From positions 248,001-312,000 of the forward strand of contig NZ_JAPHAV010000002.1 in NCBI RefSeq assembly GCF_026241335.1: 64,000 nt of DNA, read 5' to 3'. A program made the translations under genes and the position numbers. Under the pieces are notes generated by a model. It saw only the letters and a list, made by a program, of their open reading frames with translations, was not told the DNA's origin and ran no database searches. Below are positions 16,359 to 25,500 of this stretch, one piece after another; position 1 is the first letter of the stretch, and each line of letters opens with the position of its first letter. The stretch comes from Ochrobactrum chromiisoli. GTDB taxonomy: Bacteria; Pseudomonadota; Alphaproteobacteria; Rhizobiales; Rhizobiaceae.

Positions 16359-18994
16359 TGAAATACATTCTGGCGATTATGTTTGCGCTTCTGGCATCGC
16401 CAGCGGCGGCGGACCCTGTTTCTATTGTGACGGGCATTGTCGGCCTTGGCTCATGGCTGTTCGGTGGGACTATTCTCGCTAATATCGTGCTTAGTGGCCT
16501 TTTGGTTGCGGCTAAATATGCGCTGACGTCGATATTTCAACAGAAGCCAAAATCTCAGGCATCTTCCACGGAAACAAAATACGGCGAAAACCTCGTTCGG
16601 GAAGTCGGCCTTGGTGTGTTTGGCACCATGGGGCACCACGTTTACAGGAATGCGTTCGACAAGGGCAATCACATTGTTCAGGACGTGTTTAAGCTATCGG
16701 ACTTCCGCTGCCTCGAGCTTCTGCGCGTGCAGATGGATGGTGAATGGAAATCACTCTCACCGGATCAGCAGGGGGATGAAGGCCGTATCTACGGTCAGCG
16801 CGTTCTCAATGTGAAGGATGACGGACAGTGCTTTGTCCGCTTCTATCATGGGACACTTGACCAAGCCGCAGATCCTGCGTTGATCGCTTACGCCAACCCG
16901 GTAGGACGATGGACGTCTGCGCATCGTGGCGTAGGCCTTTGTTATGCGATCGTCACCACAATGACGGACGTGGACAATCTTACGTCAGTTCCAAACCTCA
17001 TGTTTGAGGTGCGTGGTGCGCCGCTGTATGACCCTCGTAAGGATAGCTCTGTCGGTGGCCTTGGTTCGCACAGATGGGATGATCAAAGTACGTGGGAGTT
17101 CAGCAATAACAACGCTGTGATGATGTATAATCTTGAAAGAGGCATTTACATCGGAACTGAAAAGATCGTTGGCCGTGGCGTTGCGGCAAGCCGGCTTCCT
17201 TTGTCGGAATGGTTCACCGCAATGAATATCTGCGATGAAATCATGCCGGACGGCAGCAAGCGTTATACGGCCGCTCTGATCGCGTCCTCTGGTGATGGCG
17301 TTACCCACGAAACCAATATGACGCCTCTGCGTGAGGCTTGCGCAGGCTCGTGGATTGAAGGCGTTTCAGGCGAATATCCTATCGTTGGCGGAAATCAGGC
17401 TGTTGTCGCGACCATTACAGATGATGATATTGCGTTGGAGAAATCTTTCCAGCTTTCATTTTCTCGCACTCGTACAGAATTGGTGAACACGGTTGCGGCT
17501 TCTTATGTCAGCCCTGACCTATTCTATGAAACCACATCGCTCACCACGCGCATTGATGCTTTGGCATTGGCGCAGGATCGTGAACGTCTGGCTTCCAAGG
17601 TTGATTTTACCGCTGTTACAGATCACCGGGTAGGCGACCGATTGGCAGACATTGCTATTCGCGCATCGCGCTATCAAGCGAATGGTAGCTTTACTGTTCA
17701 CCCTAAATTTTTAGCCTTGCAGGTCGGGCAGTGGGTGCAATGGCAATCTGATCGTTATAACCGCACGATCAAGTTTCAGGTTCAATCAAAGTCTCTCGGC
17801 GCAATGGGCAGTGACGGCGTTCGCGATGTCTCTATCTCATGGCAGGAAGTCGGAGACTGTATCTTTGACCCTACCGCCTATGAAACAAATCCGCCAATCC
17901 CGATCCCGAACGGGCAGCCTGATTATCAGGCGCAACTATCTAACTTCAACGCTATCCCGAATAAGGTTGTGGGGGCAGATGGTCAGGAGTACCCCGGAAT
18001 TCGTTTGTTTTGGGATGAGATCGTTGACACGACCGTTGAAGGCGTCGAAATCCAATATTGGCCTGAGAATGATCCGTCACAAATTTTCACGGCATATGTC
18101 CCTCGCGATGTGACGGTTTTTCAGATCGTCAACGGTTTAACCAGCAAATCGGAATGGAACGTTCGTTATCGCCTCAGAGTGGCGGCGGGAACGCGCCCTG
18201 TGGCTTGGTCGGCCCCCGTATTGGTTCTGACACCGGAAACAGCCGGAGATAACAGCCCGGTTGATTATGGGCGGCTTGATGACGATCTAACGGGCCTAAT
18301 CAATTGGATCACCGATGATATGCGTGAGCTTAAAAGGCAAGCGCAGGAATTGGCGACAAGCACCGCTGATAATCACAATACAAACTACGCTGCTTTGCAG
18401 ACAATCCGCCGCCAGCTAACCAGCACATACGGCACTGCAAAGGCTTCATGGCAGGAGGATATTCTTGTCGCCACCGGCCCGAATAGTGCCATTGGCCAGC
18501 AGCTTACGCAGATCAATGTTAGCCTTGGCACCAAGGCCGATGCGAGCACTGTCACGCTGCTGCAAAGCCGGGTGGATGGCGTCGAAGGCGACATGACCGC
18601 CATTTCTAACGCAGTTACACAGGTCAACGCATCAGTTGATGGCAACGTCTCAAGCGCAACTTGGCGCATGACGGCAACCTCTGGAAGTGGCGGTTCGTCC
18701 ACAAAAATATCAGCGTTCGCCAGAGTTGGAACCTCGGACAGTTGGAAAGAGGCTGGTTGGTTTGTCAATGTGACATCAACGAGTAGCCAGTTTGTTGTCA
18801 TTGCCAATCAGTTTGCTATTGCAAATCCCGGCGCAAGCGGCGGCTACACTTATCCATTCGTTGTTCAGAATGACGAGGTTTACGCCATGAATATGCGTCT
18901 CGGAACGCTCAGGTTTGATCGACTTTTGTCAAACAATGGCAAGCTCGACATTCGCGGCGACGGTGGCAATGCTTACATTCGGATTTATGTCTAA
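16358..18994 (+). CDS. Tail-tip host-specificity protein (J-like)
   Basis: 878 residues. The N terminus has a signal-like segment (MKYILAIMFALLASPAAADP) and a second hydrophobic stretch (about 26-55), a recurring feature in phages of this group. The body includes a hub region (about 60-480), a fibronectin-like part (about 540-640), a helical part with the ATGPNS motif (about 695-715), coiled coil (about 720-760) and a DUF1983-type C terminus that ends in MNMRLGTLRFDRL. It probably binds the receptor directly or carries the fibres. Confidence 0.82.
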   Translation: MKYILAIMFALLASPAAADPVSIVTGIVGLGSWLFGGTILANIVLSGLLVAAKYALTSIFQQKPKSQASSTETKYGENLVREVGLGVFGTMGHHVYRNAFDKGNHIVQDVFKLSDFRCLELLRVQMDGEWKSLSPDQQGDEGRIYGQRVLNVKDDGQCFVRFYHGTLDQAADPALIAYANPVGRWTSAHRGVGLCYAIVTTMTDVDNLTSVPNLMFEVRGAPLYDPRKDSSVGGLGSHRWDDQSTWEFSNNNAVMMYNLERGIYIGTEKIVGRGVAASRLPLSEWFTAMNICDEIMPDGSKRYTAALIASSGDGVTHETNMTPLREACAGSWIEGVSGEYPIVGGNQAVVATITDDDIALEKSFQLSFSRTRTELVNTVAASYVSPDLFYETTSLTTRIDALALAQDRERLASKVDFTAVTDHRVGDRLADIAIRASRYQANGSFTVHPKFLALQVGQWVQWQSDRYNRTIKFQVQSKSLGAMGSDGVRDVSISWQEVGDCIFDPTAYETNPPIPIPNGQPDYQAQLSNFNAIPNKVVGADGQEYPGIRLFWDEIVDTTVEGVEIQYWPENDPSQIFTAYVPRDVTVFQIVNGLTSKSEWNVRYRLRVAAGTRPVAWSAPVLVLTPETAGDNSPVDYGRLDDDLTGLINWITDDMRELKRQAQELATSTADNHNTNYAALQTIRRQLTSTYGTAKASWQEDILVATGPNSAIGQQLTQINVSLGTKADASTVTLLQSRVDGVEGDMTAISNAVTQVNASVDGNVSSATWRMTATSGSGGSSTKISAFARVGTSDSWKEAGWFVNVTSTSSQFVVIANQFAIANPGASGGYTYPFVVQNDEVYAMNMRLGTLRFDRLLSNNGKLDIRGDGGNAYIRIYV

Positions 18995-20523
18995 TGGTAA
19001 ATTGGATAGCAGAATGGAAAGCAGGTGTCGGGCCTGTGATGAAGGTGATGAAGTTCGATGGCGATGACCCTATGGCGGTAGCTAATACCGCCTACAGCCG
19101 CTTTTACTTCAATTCGGAGGCCAGCAACCTTTCATATGTGTTTTCGCACTTCCAGCTTCCACAAGCGTTGAACACTACGAGTTATCCAAACGGGTTTCAC
19201 GGTCTGCAAACAGGATCACTTTCTGATCAATGGGTCATGCGAACAAATGCAGGAGCTACCCCGACACAATATGAAATCTTCGGGTTAATTGGCAGAATGC
19301 CGGATATTGCCGGTACTATTCCTTTCGCAGAGGTAAAGTTCATTTCTGGCGATGGAACCGCTCGTATCTTATGGAATAATAAGATGAGCGGGACGAGTGG
19401 ATACATCTTTAGTGTCACAAATTATGGTGTCACTTGTTATTCCACTGAAACGGGATCAACTGGCCTTGCATACCGCCGTATTCCTCCTGAGTTTGGCTAT
19501 ACAGGCTGGTGCATTCGCCCATCTGATCAATCCGCTGGGTTCTCAACATACCTCGCCGGGGATCAGGACTATGTAAATACTATGATATGGGATTTACCTT
19601 GCAATAATGTGCCAATTCCTAAGCCGTCAGGTACGCCGATTTCAGGACAGCTTGCTTTCGCTGTTGAGCCGGGCCGTGCAAAAATGGCAAGGCCGGGTTT
19701 CTCAGTCGATACGGCTACAGGCAGGCAACTGATTATGGATAGCGACAGGACGCCAATCAAGTGCGTCATGATGGGTGAAACCCCGGCAATAGCGCCGGGA
19801 ACATCGTACTTTGTTGCCAAGCCTGCTTCAATTGACTTTGACCTTTCGCAATCGATGGTTTGCGACACAATATGCAATCTAAATGGGTGGGGCTTCGCAA
19901 TACCTCCAGTTAATCTCAATCTTGGTACTGGAGCGGAGCAAACATGGGCTTATTACAAGGTTGAGCCTAACGGGATCACGTTCTCAGTCGTAGGATCCCA
20001 TTCGGTGGCTATCCGCTTCATGCTTTATGCAACAGGACTTCAAGGGCATACTAGCGGCGGCAATCAGGTCATGCGTAGGCTTGGGAATGAGCATTTCCAA
20101 ATTAAGCGACCCGGATCAAGTGATGCCGCGCCGGGATATAATGACATTCTGGTTGACACTCGATTTAGTGCTGTGACTGTTTTAGCCGATGGATACATCC
20201 CAACATCAAGCTTCAGCGCAGCAAATCAAGTCCATTGGCGATACGGAAACATTGCCGCACGTATTAATTTTGATAGTCAAGGCATGTTTGTCTTTCCAAA
20301 AGTAATCGTTGATTTTGGAGATATGTATCGGCAGGGCAATCACGCAATGAGAATTAACCCTGACGGCGGCGGGATAGGCGAAGTGATGCGCCAATCTATG
20401 GCGACTGTCGTCAACAATGATCATTGCATCGTCCATATATCGCCCGGCAATTACTCAGGAGCCACCGGTTTCCCTGATCCAGTCGGGGTTCGCTACTTCA
20501 TCCTCGGCGCAGCAACGCTCTAA
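18994..20523 (+). CDS. Tail-tip associated or receptor-binding protein, family unknown
   Basis: 509 residues rich in aromatics, Gly and beta-strand-like segments (for example VNWIAEWKAGVGPVMKVMKFDG at the start). No known domain recognised. It begins in the overlapping TAATG of the host-specificity gene and precedes the fibre gene, so a role in adsorption is likely. Gene-specific variation would be expected if it binds the receptor. Confidence 0.6.
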   Translation: MVNWIAEWKAGVGPVMKVMKFDGDDPMAVANTAYSRFYFNSEASNLSYVFSHFQLPQALNTTSYPNGFHGLQTGSLSDQWVMRTNAGATPTQYEIFGLIGRMPDIAGTIPFAEVKFISGDGTARILWNNKMSGTSGYIFSVTNYGVTCYSTETGSTGLAYRRIPPEFGYTGWCIRPSDQSAGFSTYLAGDQDYVNTMIWDLPCNNVPIPKPSGTPISGQLAFAVEPGRAKMARPGFSVDTATGRQLIMDSDRTPIKCVMMGETPAIAPGTSYFVAKPASIDFDLSQSMVCDTICNLNGWGFAIPPVNLNLGTGAEQTWAYYKVEPNGITFSVVGSHSVAIRFMLYATGLQGHTSGGNQVMRRLGNEHFQIKRPGSSDAAPGYNDILVDTRFSAVTVLADGYIPTSSFSAANQVHWRYGNIAARINFDSQGMFVFPKVIVDFGDMYRQGNHAMRINPDGGGIGEVMRQSMATVVNNDHCIVHISPGNYSGATGFPDPVGVRYFILGAATL

Positions 20524-20545
20524 CTCGTAAAATTCGGAGAATATA

Positions 20546-21526
20546 ATGGCTGTTTTGTCAGATTACACATCTGGCACGATTTCGCTTGCCAATGGCTCAA
20601 CAGCTGTGACCGGCACCGGCACACTGTTTGATGTGGCGAAGTTTCGTGAAGGTGACACGCTTCAAATTGAGAACCTGACTGCCGTCATTGCGAGCGTAAA
20701 CAGCAATACATCGCTGACGCTGGCCGTTCCATGGACCGGAACAACACTGACGAACGCACCTTATCGTGCTCGCTATTTGTCAGACGGCGCGCGTGTAACG
20801 GCTCAGGCAACAACACTGATCGAACTGCTTGGCAATGGCGTCCTGTCCAATCTCGCAGAAATTGGCGTAGAGGATGGTAAGACACCAGTTGGCAATGCGG
20901 CGGGTGAGTATGAGTTGGTTGATACTGGCACCTTAGGCATTCAAGACCCGAACGGAAGCCTGGCGAAGCTGGCCGTCTTGACACTCGGCAATCGTCAGAT
21001 TTTGCAGACGGATGGATCAGGAAACCTTACCCTATTAGCCTTGGCAGCGCGCCAGATACTCCAGACGGACGCTGATGGTGCATTAAAAGCAATCGCTTTG
21101 ACGGCAAATAAGCTTGTCAATACTGATGCAAACGGTGATATTCTTCTCTCTGATATTACACCTTATGCTCGAACATTGCTTGATGACGCAAACGGTGCCG
21201 CTATGTGGTCTACGTTGGGCGGTGCGCAGAACCTCGCTTATTCTAATGGTTATACGAAGCTACCTAACGGGCTCATTATTCAATGGGGGTTTCGGGCAGC
21301 GCCGCCAGCTTCTGGCAGCACAACATTCGGGATAACATACCCAACAGGCGTTTTCGGAGTATGGGCGCAGATGGCATCATCTGACGCTAACGTTGTAGCG
21401 AGCATTCTATTGAATTCTATTTCAACGTCCGGTTTTAGTTATCTCAAAGGATATATTCCTCGTACAGGTGGTGTAGGTGGCGGCGCTGGTGGTGTAGATT
21501 TTTTCTTTATTTCGATGGGGTTCTAA
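20546..21526 (+). CDS. Tail fibre protein with gp53-like C-terminal domain
   Basis: 326 residues. Residues 1-80 are a beta-rich capping domain (LSDYTSGTISLANGSTAVTGTGT) common at the N terminus of tail fibres. Three imperfect fibre repeats around RQILQTDxxGxLxxxAL span about 150-205. The C-terminal ~85 residues (GYTKLPNGLIIQWGF to DFFFISMGF) fit the putative tail-fibre gp53-like domain. The short assembly-type gene follows with no gap. Confidence 0.75.
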   Translation: MAVLSDYTSGTISLANGSTAVTGTGTLFDVAKFREGDTLQIENLTAVIASVNSNTSLTLAVPWTGTTLTNAPYRARYLSDGARVTAQATTLIELLGNGVLSNLAEIGVEDGKTPVGNAAGEYELVDTGTLGIQDPNGSLAKLAVLTLGNRQILQTDGSGNLTLLALAARQILQTDADGALKAIALTANKLVNTDANGDILLSDITPYARTLLDDANGAAMWSTLGGAQNLAYSNGYTKLPNGLIIQWGFRAAPPASGSTTFGITYPTGVFGVWAQMASSDANVVASILLNSISTSGFSYLKGYIPRTGGVGGGAGGVDFFFISMGF

Positions 21527-21964
21527 ATGACTAAATATATGATCACTAACGTTGAAGGTTTCCCAAAAGCATTTTTTGCCGAAGATATTCACGGAAAGTT
21601 CGGCACATCAGGTTGCACCATACCAACAGACGCTATTCAGATAACGAATGACCAGTGGCAAGAACTGCAAATCTATGAAGGTCAGCGGATATGGAAAAAC
21701 GGCAAGATTGAAGAACATACGCCGCCAACTCCTGAAGTTGGGCCAGATATGATAATTCTTCCAGCGGTGACGCTCTGGGAACGAATGACGGAAGCTGAAG
21801 CCGAGCAAGTGGCAGCAGCCATGGAAACGCAGTCGTTTCGCACTCGTCAGATATTCAATAGCGCTTCAACGTATCGATCAGATCATGAGCTTTGGCCGCT
21901 GCTTGAGCAGATGGCAAATCAGCTATTCGGTGAAGCAAGAGCAGCCGAGTTACTGGCCGGGTGA
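21527..21964 (+). CDS. Tail fibre assembly-like protein
   Basis: 145 residues directly after the fibre gene (TAA then ATG). The N-terminal GFPKAFFAEDIHGKFG and NDQWQELQIYEGQRIWKNGKIE fit small fibre-associated chaperones that carry this type of opening; the C-terminal half is helical. The position right behind the fibre gene is the main support. Confidence 0.6.
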   Translation: MTKYMITNVEGFPKAFFAEDIHGKFGTSGCTIPTDAIQITNDQWQELQIYEGQRIWKNGKIEEHTPPTPEVGPDMIILPAVTLWERMTEAEAEQVAAAMETQSFRTRQIFNSASTYRSDHELWPLLEQMANQLFGEARAAELLAG

Positions 21965-22011
21965 TAACGGTCTAAATCGATTGCCCAATTTTAGCATAGG
22001 AGGCCATTATC

Positions 22012-22269
22012 GTGGACACGAAGGACTTAGATAAAATCGTAATCACCGAAGGTATGGTCGATGCTGCTGTTACCTTGCAGCTTAGGGATTACAATCTGAA
22101 TGAACTCGGCTTATCTTATGATGATTGCATTGTTATCTATTTAGCCATGGAGCATAACCGAAAGCTTGGCGTACGAGCAAAGGCATATCCTGTATCGAGC
22201 TATCACAAAGAGCGTGCATCCATAGCTTGCCATACGTTCGAGCAGCTTGATCAGCAAAAGAACGAATAG
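22012..22269 (+). CDS. Small phage protein, function unknown
   Basis: An 85-residue helical protein with a GTG start, preceded by aggagg (22000-22005). It has two Cys and no recognised domain. It lies between the fibre genes and a strong terminator. Confidence 0.55.
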   Translation: MDTKDLDKIVITEGMVDAAVTLQLRDYNLNELGLSYDDCIVIYLAMEHNRKLGVRAKAYPVSSYHKERASIACHTFEQLDQQKNE

Positions 22270-22354
22270 TTTCTTTATCAGCTGGCTTCGTATCGGCATT
22301 TGTAGCGATTGCCTTAAAAGTAAAGAGACAAATCTCAGCAACCCACCCGACCGC

Positions 22355-22376
22355 ACCGCCCTTGAGGCGGTTTTTT
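22355..22376 (+). terminator. Intrinsic terminator ending the tail operon
   Basis: Stem accgcc/ggcggt with loop cttga, followed by a run of T. It closes the + strand morphogenesis transcript before the divergent outer-membrane gene region. Confidence 0.75.
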
Positions 22377-22426
22377 ATTGCCTTGCGTGGCGGCTTATCC
22401 CCGTCACGCTGGGAGGTCGACCTCAG

Positions 22427-23404
22427 TTAGAAACGAATACCGATGCCAGTAGTCACTTTATACTGCGTCAAGCCGTTTGACGGGCTGAAGTCTAGTTGCT
22501 CATCAAGGAATGTATGCCGCATCTCACCCTCTAAGCGAGTGAAATAGCGATCAAAGTGATACTCGGAACCGACAGCTAGTGTCGCGGTCGGACGTGTGAT
22601 GTTTCGTGATGTTGATGTTATCGATCCGCTGTATGGGTTGTTGCATGCTGTAGTCCAGTATTCAGCTGTGTCAGCAGTTATGTATCTGGTTTCGCTTGTA
22701 GTGCTTCCGCAATAAATAGACTTTGAATCATCATATCCAAACGTCTCTTTAATACGAGCAAGGCCGGTTCCAACGCGGCCATAAACGAGCAGGTTATCGA
22801 ATTGACGCCCAATGCGGACGCTAATCGTGGGGGCGATTTGTTCTTTGTAATTATAGAATGATCTGCCTGCAGACAAACGAGTGCCGCTTGGGTATTCGTA
22901 GGCTTCCACTGTGCCTACGGGCCTGCCGTGTGACCATCTTGACCATCCGTTTTGACGTGGGAATTCGTAGCTATATTCAGGATTGCTTTCGGACCTTTTT
23001 TTCGCAGTTAGATCGCCAGTAATATCTAGCTGAACGCCGAAAAGTGTATTCCTCGAGACAGCATTGTACCCGCCAGTTACGCCTATGGTAGGTGAATTGG
23101 CTCGAAACTCTTCGCCACTTGAGAAAATCACGGATCTGTCATTGGCACCGCGCTCGATCTTGCTACTTGTGCCTAGCCCCACAGTTGCGCCAAGATAAAA
23201 GCCTGACAAGTCCCTCTTTTTAGGTGCGGTGGCGCTCACCTGTCCAACATCGCCGATAGCCTCTACTGGCGCATCTGTAAGCCTGTCATAGCAGTCAAGT
23301 CGTTCAGCCTTGTCGTTGATACTGCGGCATTCTCCCAGCGACTTCGATTCAGCCGCACCTAAACTTGCGCCAAGCATTAGCGCAACAATCCCCAAACGAT
23401 TCAT
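22427..23404 (-). CDS. Phage-borne outer-membrane beta-barrel protein
   Basis: 325 residues from ATG 23404. The N-terminal signal peptide MNRLGIVALMLGASLGAAES is followed by a Cys-containing segment (GECRSINDKAERLDCYDRL, about 24-42), then an OMP_b-brl-type barrel (FYLGATVGLGTS, GGYNAVSRNTLFGVQLDITG, VYGRVGTGLARI) ending in a terminal aromatic strand (YKVTTGIGIRF), the BAM recognition pattern. Encoded against the phage operon next to the lysis genes, it is a candidate moron for surface change or superinfection exclusion. Confidence 0.78.
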   Translation of the reverse strand: MNRLGIVALMLGASLGAAESKSLGECRSINDKAERLDCYDRLTDAPVEAIGDVGQVSATAPKKRDLSGFYLGATVGLGTSSKIERGANDRSVIFSSGEEFRANSPTIGVTGGYNAVSRNTLFGVQLDITGDLTAKKRSESNPEYSYEFPRQNGWSRWSHGRPVGTVEAYEYPSGTRLSAGRSFYNYKEQIAPTISVRIGRQFDNLLVYGRVGTGLARIKETFGYDDSKSIYCGSTTSETRYITADTAEYWTTACNNPYSGSITSTSRNITRPTATLAVGSEYHFDRYFTRLEGEMRHTFLDEQLDFSPSNGLTQYKVTTGIGIRF

Positions 23405-23445
23405 ACCCGCCCTCACAAGTTGTGGCGGCAATCTAGGACAATCAA

Positions 23446-24279
23446 ATGAACAAAACAACGTTCTTCGCGTATGCGAGGCGCGCGCCTTTTGGCGGCCGTT
23501 TGAGCCAGGCTCAGGTTGATGGCACATCGGCTATCTTGGCCGAAGCCGAGCGTCGTAATCTGCCGGACGAACAGACCGCCTATATCCTTGCGACTGTCTT
23601 TCATGAGACTGGCGGCAAGATGCAGCCGATCAAAGAAACGCAAAAGCCCAGCGAACAGTTCGTGGCTGATAAGACAGTCGTGAAGCGCTTGGATAACGCT
23701 TGGGCTTCAGGCAAGTTAAAGCAAGTCCGCACGCCTTACTGGCGTTTCGACAAAAAAGGCAAAGCGTGGTTTGGACGTGGCTTTGCTCAAGTTACCCATG
23801 AAACAAACTACAAGAAATTCGGCATTGCTGATGCACCTGAGAAAGCGCTGGAGCTAGCCACGGCAATCCGCATCCTTTTTGAAGGCATGGTGCTGGGCAA
23901 GTTCACCGGACGCAAGCTGAGTGACTATTTTGGCAATGGCAAAGCAGATCCAGAAGGTGCGCGAGTCATCGTCAACGGAACCGATAAGGCTACGCTTATC
24001 GCTGGGTATTATCGCAATTTCCTCGACAGTCTGACCGCAGCGCGCGAAATGAAAGCCGCTGCTCCTGATGATGCCAAGCCTGACGACGTGCCTTTGCTTA
24101 AGGATAAAACGGTTCAGACCATCGTTGCAGCTGGCGGTGGTACGTTCCTCACAGGCCTCATCAGCGCTGTTTCGAATCCATGGGCATTCCTAACCGTTGC
24201 CTTGATCGTTGTGGCCTTGGGTGGCGGCTTTTGGCTCTGGCATACGGGCAGGCTCGAACTGAAGAGGGTGGCAGCGTGA
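23446..24279 (+). CDS. GH19 endolysin with C-terminal membrane segments
   Basis: 277 residues. The N-terminal ~190 residues form a chitinase class I/GH19-like lysozyme domain: catalytic Glu in FHETGG (about 52-57), WFGRGFAQVTHETNYKKFG (about 107-125) and ARVIVNGTD. The C terminus has two hydrophobic stretches (IVAAGGGTFLTGLISAV and AFLTVALIVVALGGGFWLW, about 225-266). Most endolysins are soluble, so membrane tethering is a notable addition. It starts the lysis cassette. Confidence 0.88.
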   Translation: MNKTTFFAYARRAPFGGRLSQAQVDGTSAILAEAERRNLPDEQTAYILATVFHETGGKMQPIKETQKPSEQFVADKTVVKRLDNAWASGKLKQVRTPYWRFDKKGKAWFGRGFAQVTHETNYKKFGIADAPEKALELATAIRILFEGMVLGKFTGRKLSDYFGNGKADPEGARVIVNGTDKATLIAGYYRNFLDSLTAAREMKAAAPDDAKPDDVPLLKDKTVQTIVAAGGGTFLTGLISAVSNPWAFLTVALIVVALGGGFWLWHTGRLELKRVAA

Positions 24280-24464
24280 AAATCGTAATTGATTACGACG
24301 CTGAAGCGCAGACTGCAGAAGTCAAAATTAACGGGAAGGTGCAGCGTTGGACCGATGCGAGGCTAACTCTGGCGCAAGGAATTACCGAAACACGCGACGG
24401 GTATCTGATCCGCCGCGAACGCGACGGTTCTAAGTCCTTGCTTCTTACAGGAGAGCAATCATGA
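24276..24464 (+). CDS. Small lysis-cassette protein, function unknown
   Basis: 62 residues with a GTG start overlapping the endolysin stop. It looks like a small beta-rich protein (MKIVIDYDAEAQTAEVKING...). The gene overlaps the next ATG by four bases, so it is translationally embedded between endolysin and Rz. Confidence 0.6.
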   Translation: MKIVIDYDAEAQTAEVKINGKVQRWTDARLTLAQGITETRDGYLIRRERDGSKSLLLTGEQS

Positions 24465-24697
24465 ACTTCCTCCTAGCCCTCCGCTCCAAACTGACAGGCT
24501 ACGCCGTGGCAATCGCTGCGGCGCTGGCCGTCCTTGTCAGCGCGTATCTGAAAGGCCGGTCTGACAGCAAAACAGCGCAGACCGCACGAGACGCGCAATC
24601 CGCAACCAAAGCACGGAAGATAGAAAATGAAGTCAGCCGTCTTGATGACAGCGCTGTTGACGCTCGGCTTGCTAAGTGGATGCGCGACAAGCGGTAA
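24461..24697 (+). CDS. Rz-like inner-membrane spanin
   Basis: 78 residues: a short cytoplasmic start, one membrane segment (about 12-30, GYAVAIAAALAVLVSAYL) and a periplasmic coiled-coil tail. Together with the lipoprotein read from the overlapping frame this forms the standard two-component spanin. It is short for an Rz but has the layout. Confidence 0.8.
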   Translation: MNFLLALRSKLTGYAVAIAAALAVLVSAYLKGRSDSKTAQTARDAQSATKARKIENEVSRLDDSAVDARLAKWMRDKR

Positions 24698-24812
24698 TTA
24701 CTGCGACGTGGCGCGGGCGATCTATGCCAGCCACAACGACACATCAGAAACCAAGCGCCAGATCCTGGCCGAGAATGAGAAAATGGAAAAGCTGTGCGGG
24801 GTACGGCCTTGA
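24627..24812 (+). CDS. Rz1-like outer-membrane spanin lipoprotein
   Basis: 61 residues, read in a different frame that begins inside the Rz gene and extends past it. It has a lipoprotein signal with lipobox LLSGC (Cys about 19), then a short periplasmic helix ending EKLCGVRP. The Rz/Rz1 pair fuses inner and outer membranes after endolysin action. The overlapped architecture is the classical hallmark. Confidence 0.85.
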   Translation: MKSAVLMTALLTLGLLSGCATSGNYCDVARAIYASHNDTSETKRQILAENEKMEKLCGVRP

Positions 24813-24849
24813 GGAATTTTGTAATGAACGTATTGGTGGGTAAAACGAA

Positions 24850-25131
24850 ATGACTGGCGCCGAAATTATGGGCGCAGCCGGCTTCATCGTGATGCTGTTC
24901 GGCGCAATCGGTGGTTTTTGGTATCGCTTAAACGGCGGCGTAGACAAAAATAGAGCCGACCTTGCAGCCCACAAGCTGCACGTCGCTGAAACTTATGTGA
25001 CAAAGGCAGGCATGTCTGAGCAAACAGCGCAGATCATGAAGGCAATCGATGGAGTCGGTTCAAAGATCGATCGAACGAACGACCGGCTTGATTCATTCAT
25101 GCAGCCTAAGACGACGCGGGCGCGAAACTAA
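24850..25131 (+). CDS. Small membrane protein of the lysis cassette (holin candidate)
   Basis: 93 residues with one N-terminal membrane segment (about 6-24, IMGAAGFIVMLFGAIGGFW) followed by a helical, charged soluble tail. It sits behind the spanins, where holins or holin-like proteins are often found. The single membrane span would make it a class III-like holin, but the function is inferred from place and topology only. Confidence 0.55.
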   Translation: MTGAEIMGAAGFIVMLFGAIGGFWYRLNGGVDKNRADLAAHKLHVAETYVTKAGMSEQTAQIMKAIDGVGSKIDRTNDRLDSFMQPKTTRARN

Positions 25132-25213
25132 ATTGGCTTTGCATCATGGCCGTGACGCGTTTTAGCGCTATGTAAATTCTTAGAACCAATCGGTGTTCTG
25201 GGAGATAACAGCT

Positions 25214-25471
25214 ATGAAGCACAGAATTCACGAGAACATGGAAGTAATTGGCGCTGATGGCGTCCATGTCGGAACGGTCGATCATCTTGAGGGCGACCGT
25301 ATTAAGCTTAAAAAGTCAGACAACGCTAGGGCTCACCAAGATCATCATCATTATATCGACATCGGGTTTGTCGCTGATATTGAAAGCGATAAGCAGGTTC
25401 GTCTTTCTGCGAATGCAGATGTTGCCGTGACGCTCGAAGAAGAGGAATCCGGCAAGCCTGTCGATCTATGA
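25214..25471 (+). CDS. DUF2171-family protein
   Basis: 85 residues from ATG 25214. NMEVIGADGVHVGTVDHLEGDRIKL and HHHYIDIGFVADIE match the PRC-barrel-like DUF2171 family, common in Rhizobiales stress clusters and not a normal phage protein. It lies between lysis genes and further phage accessory genes, either an inserted moron or a relic of the host locus. Terminator at 25501. Confidence 0.78.
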   Translation: MKHRIHENMEVIGADGVHVGTVDHLEGDRIKLKKSDNARAHQDHHHYIDIGFVADIESDKQVRLSANADVAVTLEEEESGKPVDL

Positions 25472-25500
25472 TTGTTTTGCCATAGAGAATTTGTTTTTTT

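Noticed and set aside
22247-22480. Plus-strand frame over the terminator after the tail operon
   Set aside because: It runs through the intrinsic terminator and into the antisense of the outer-membrane gene; no ribosome site.
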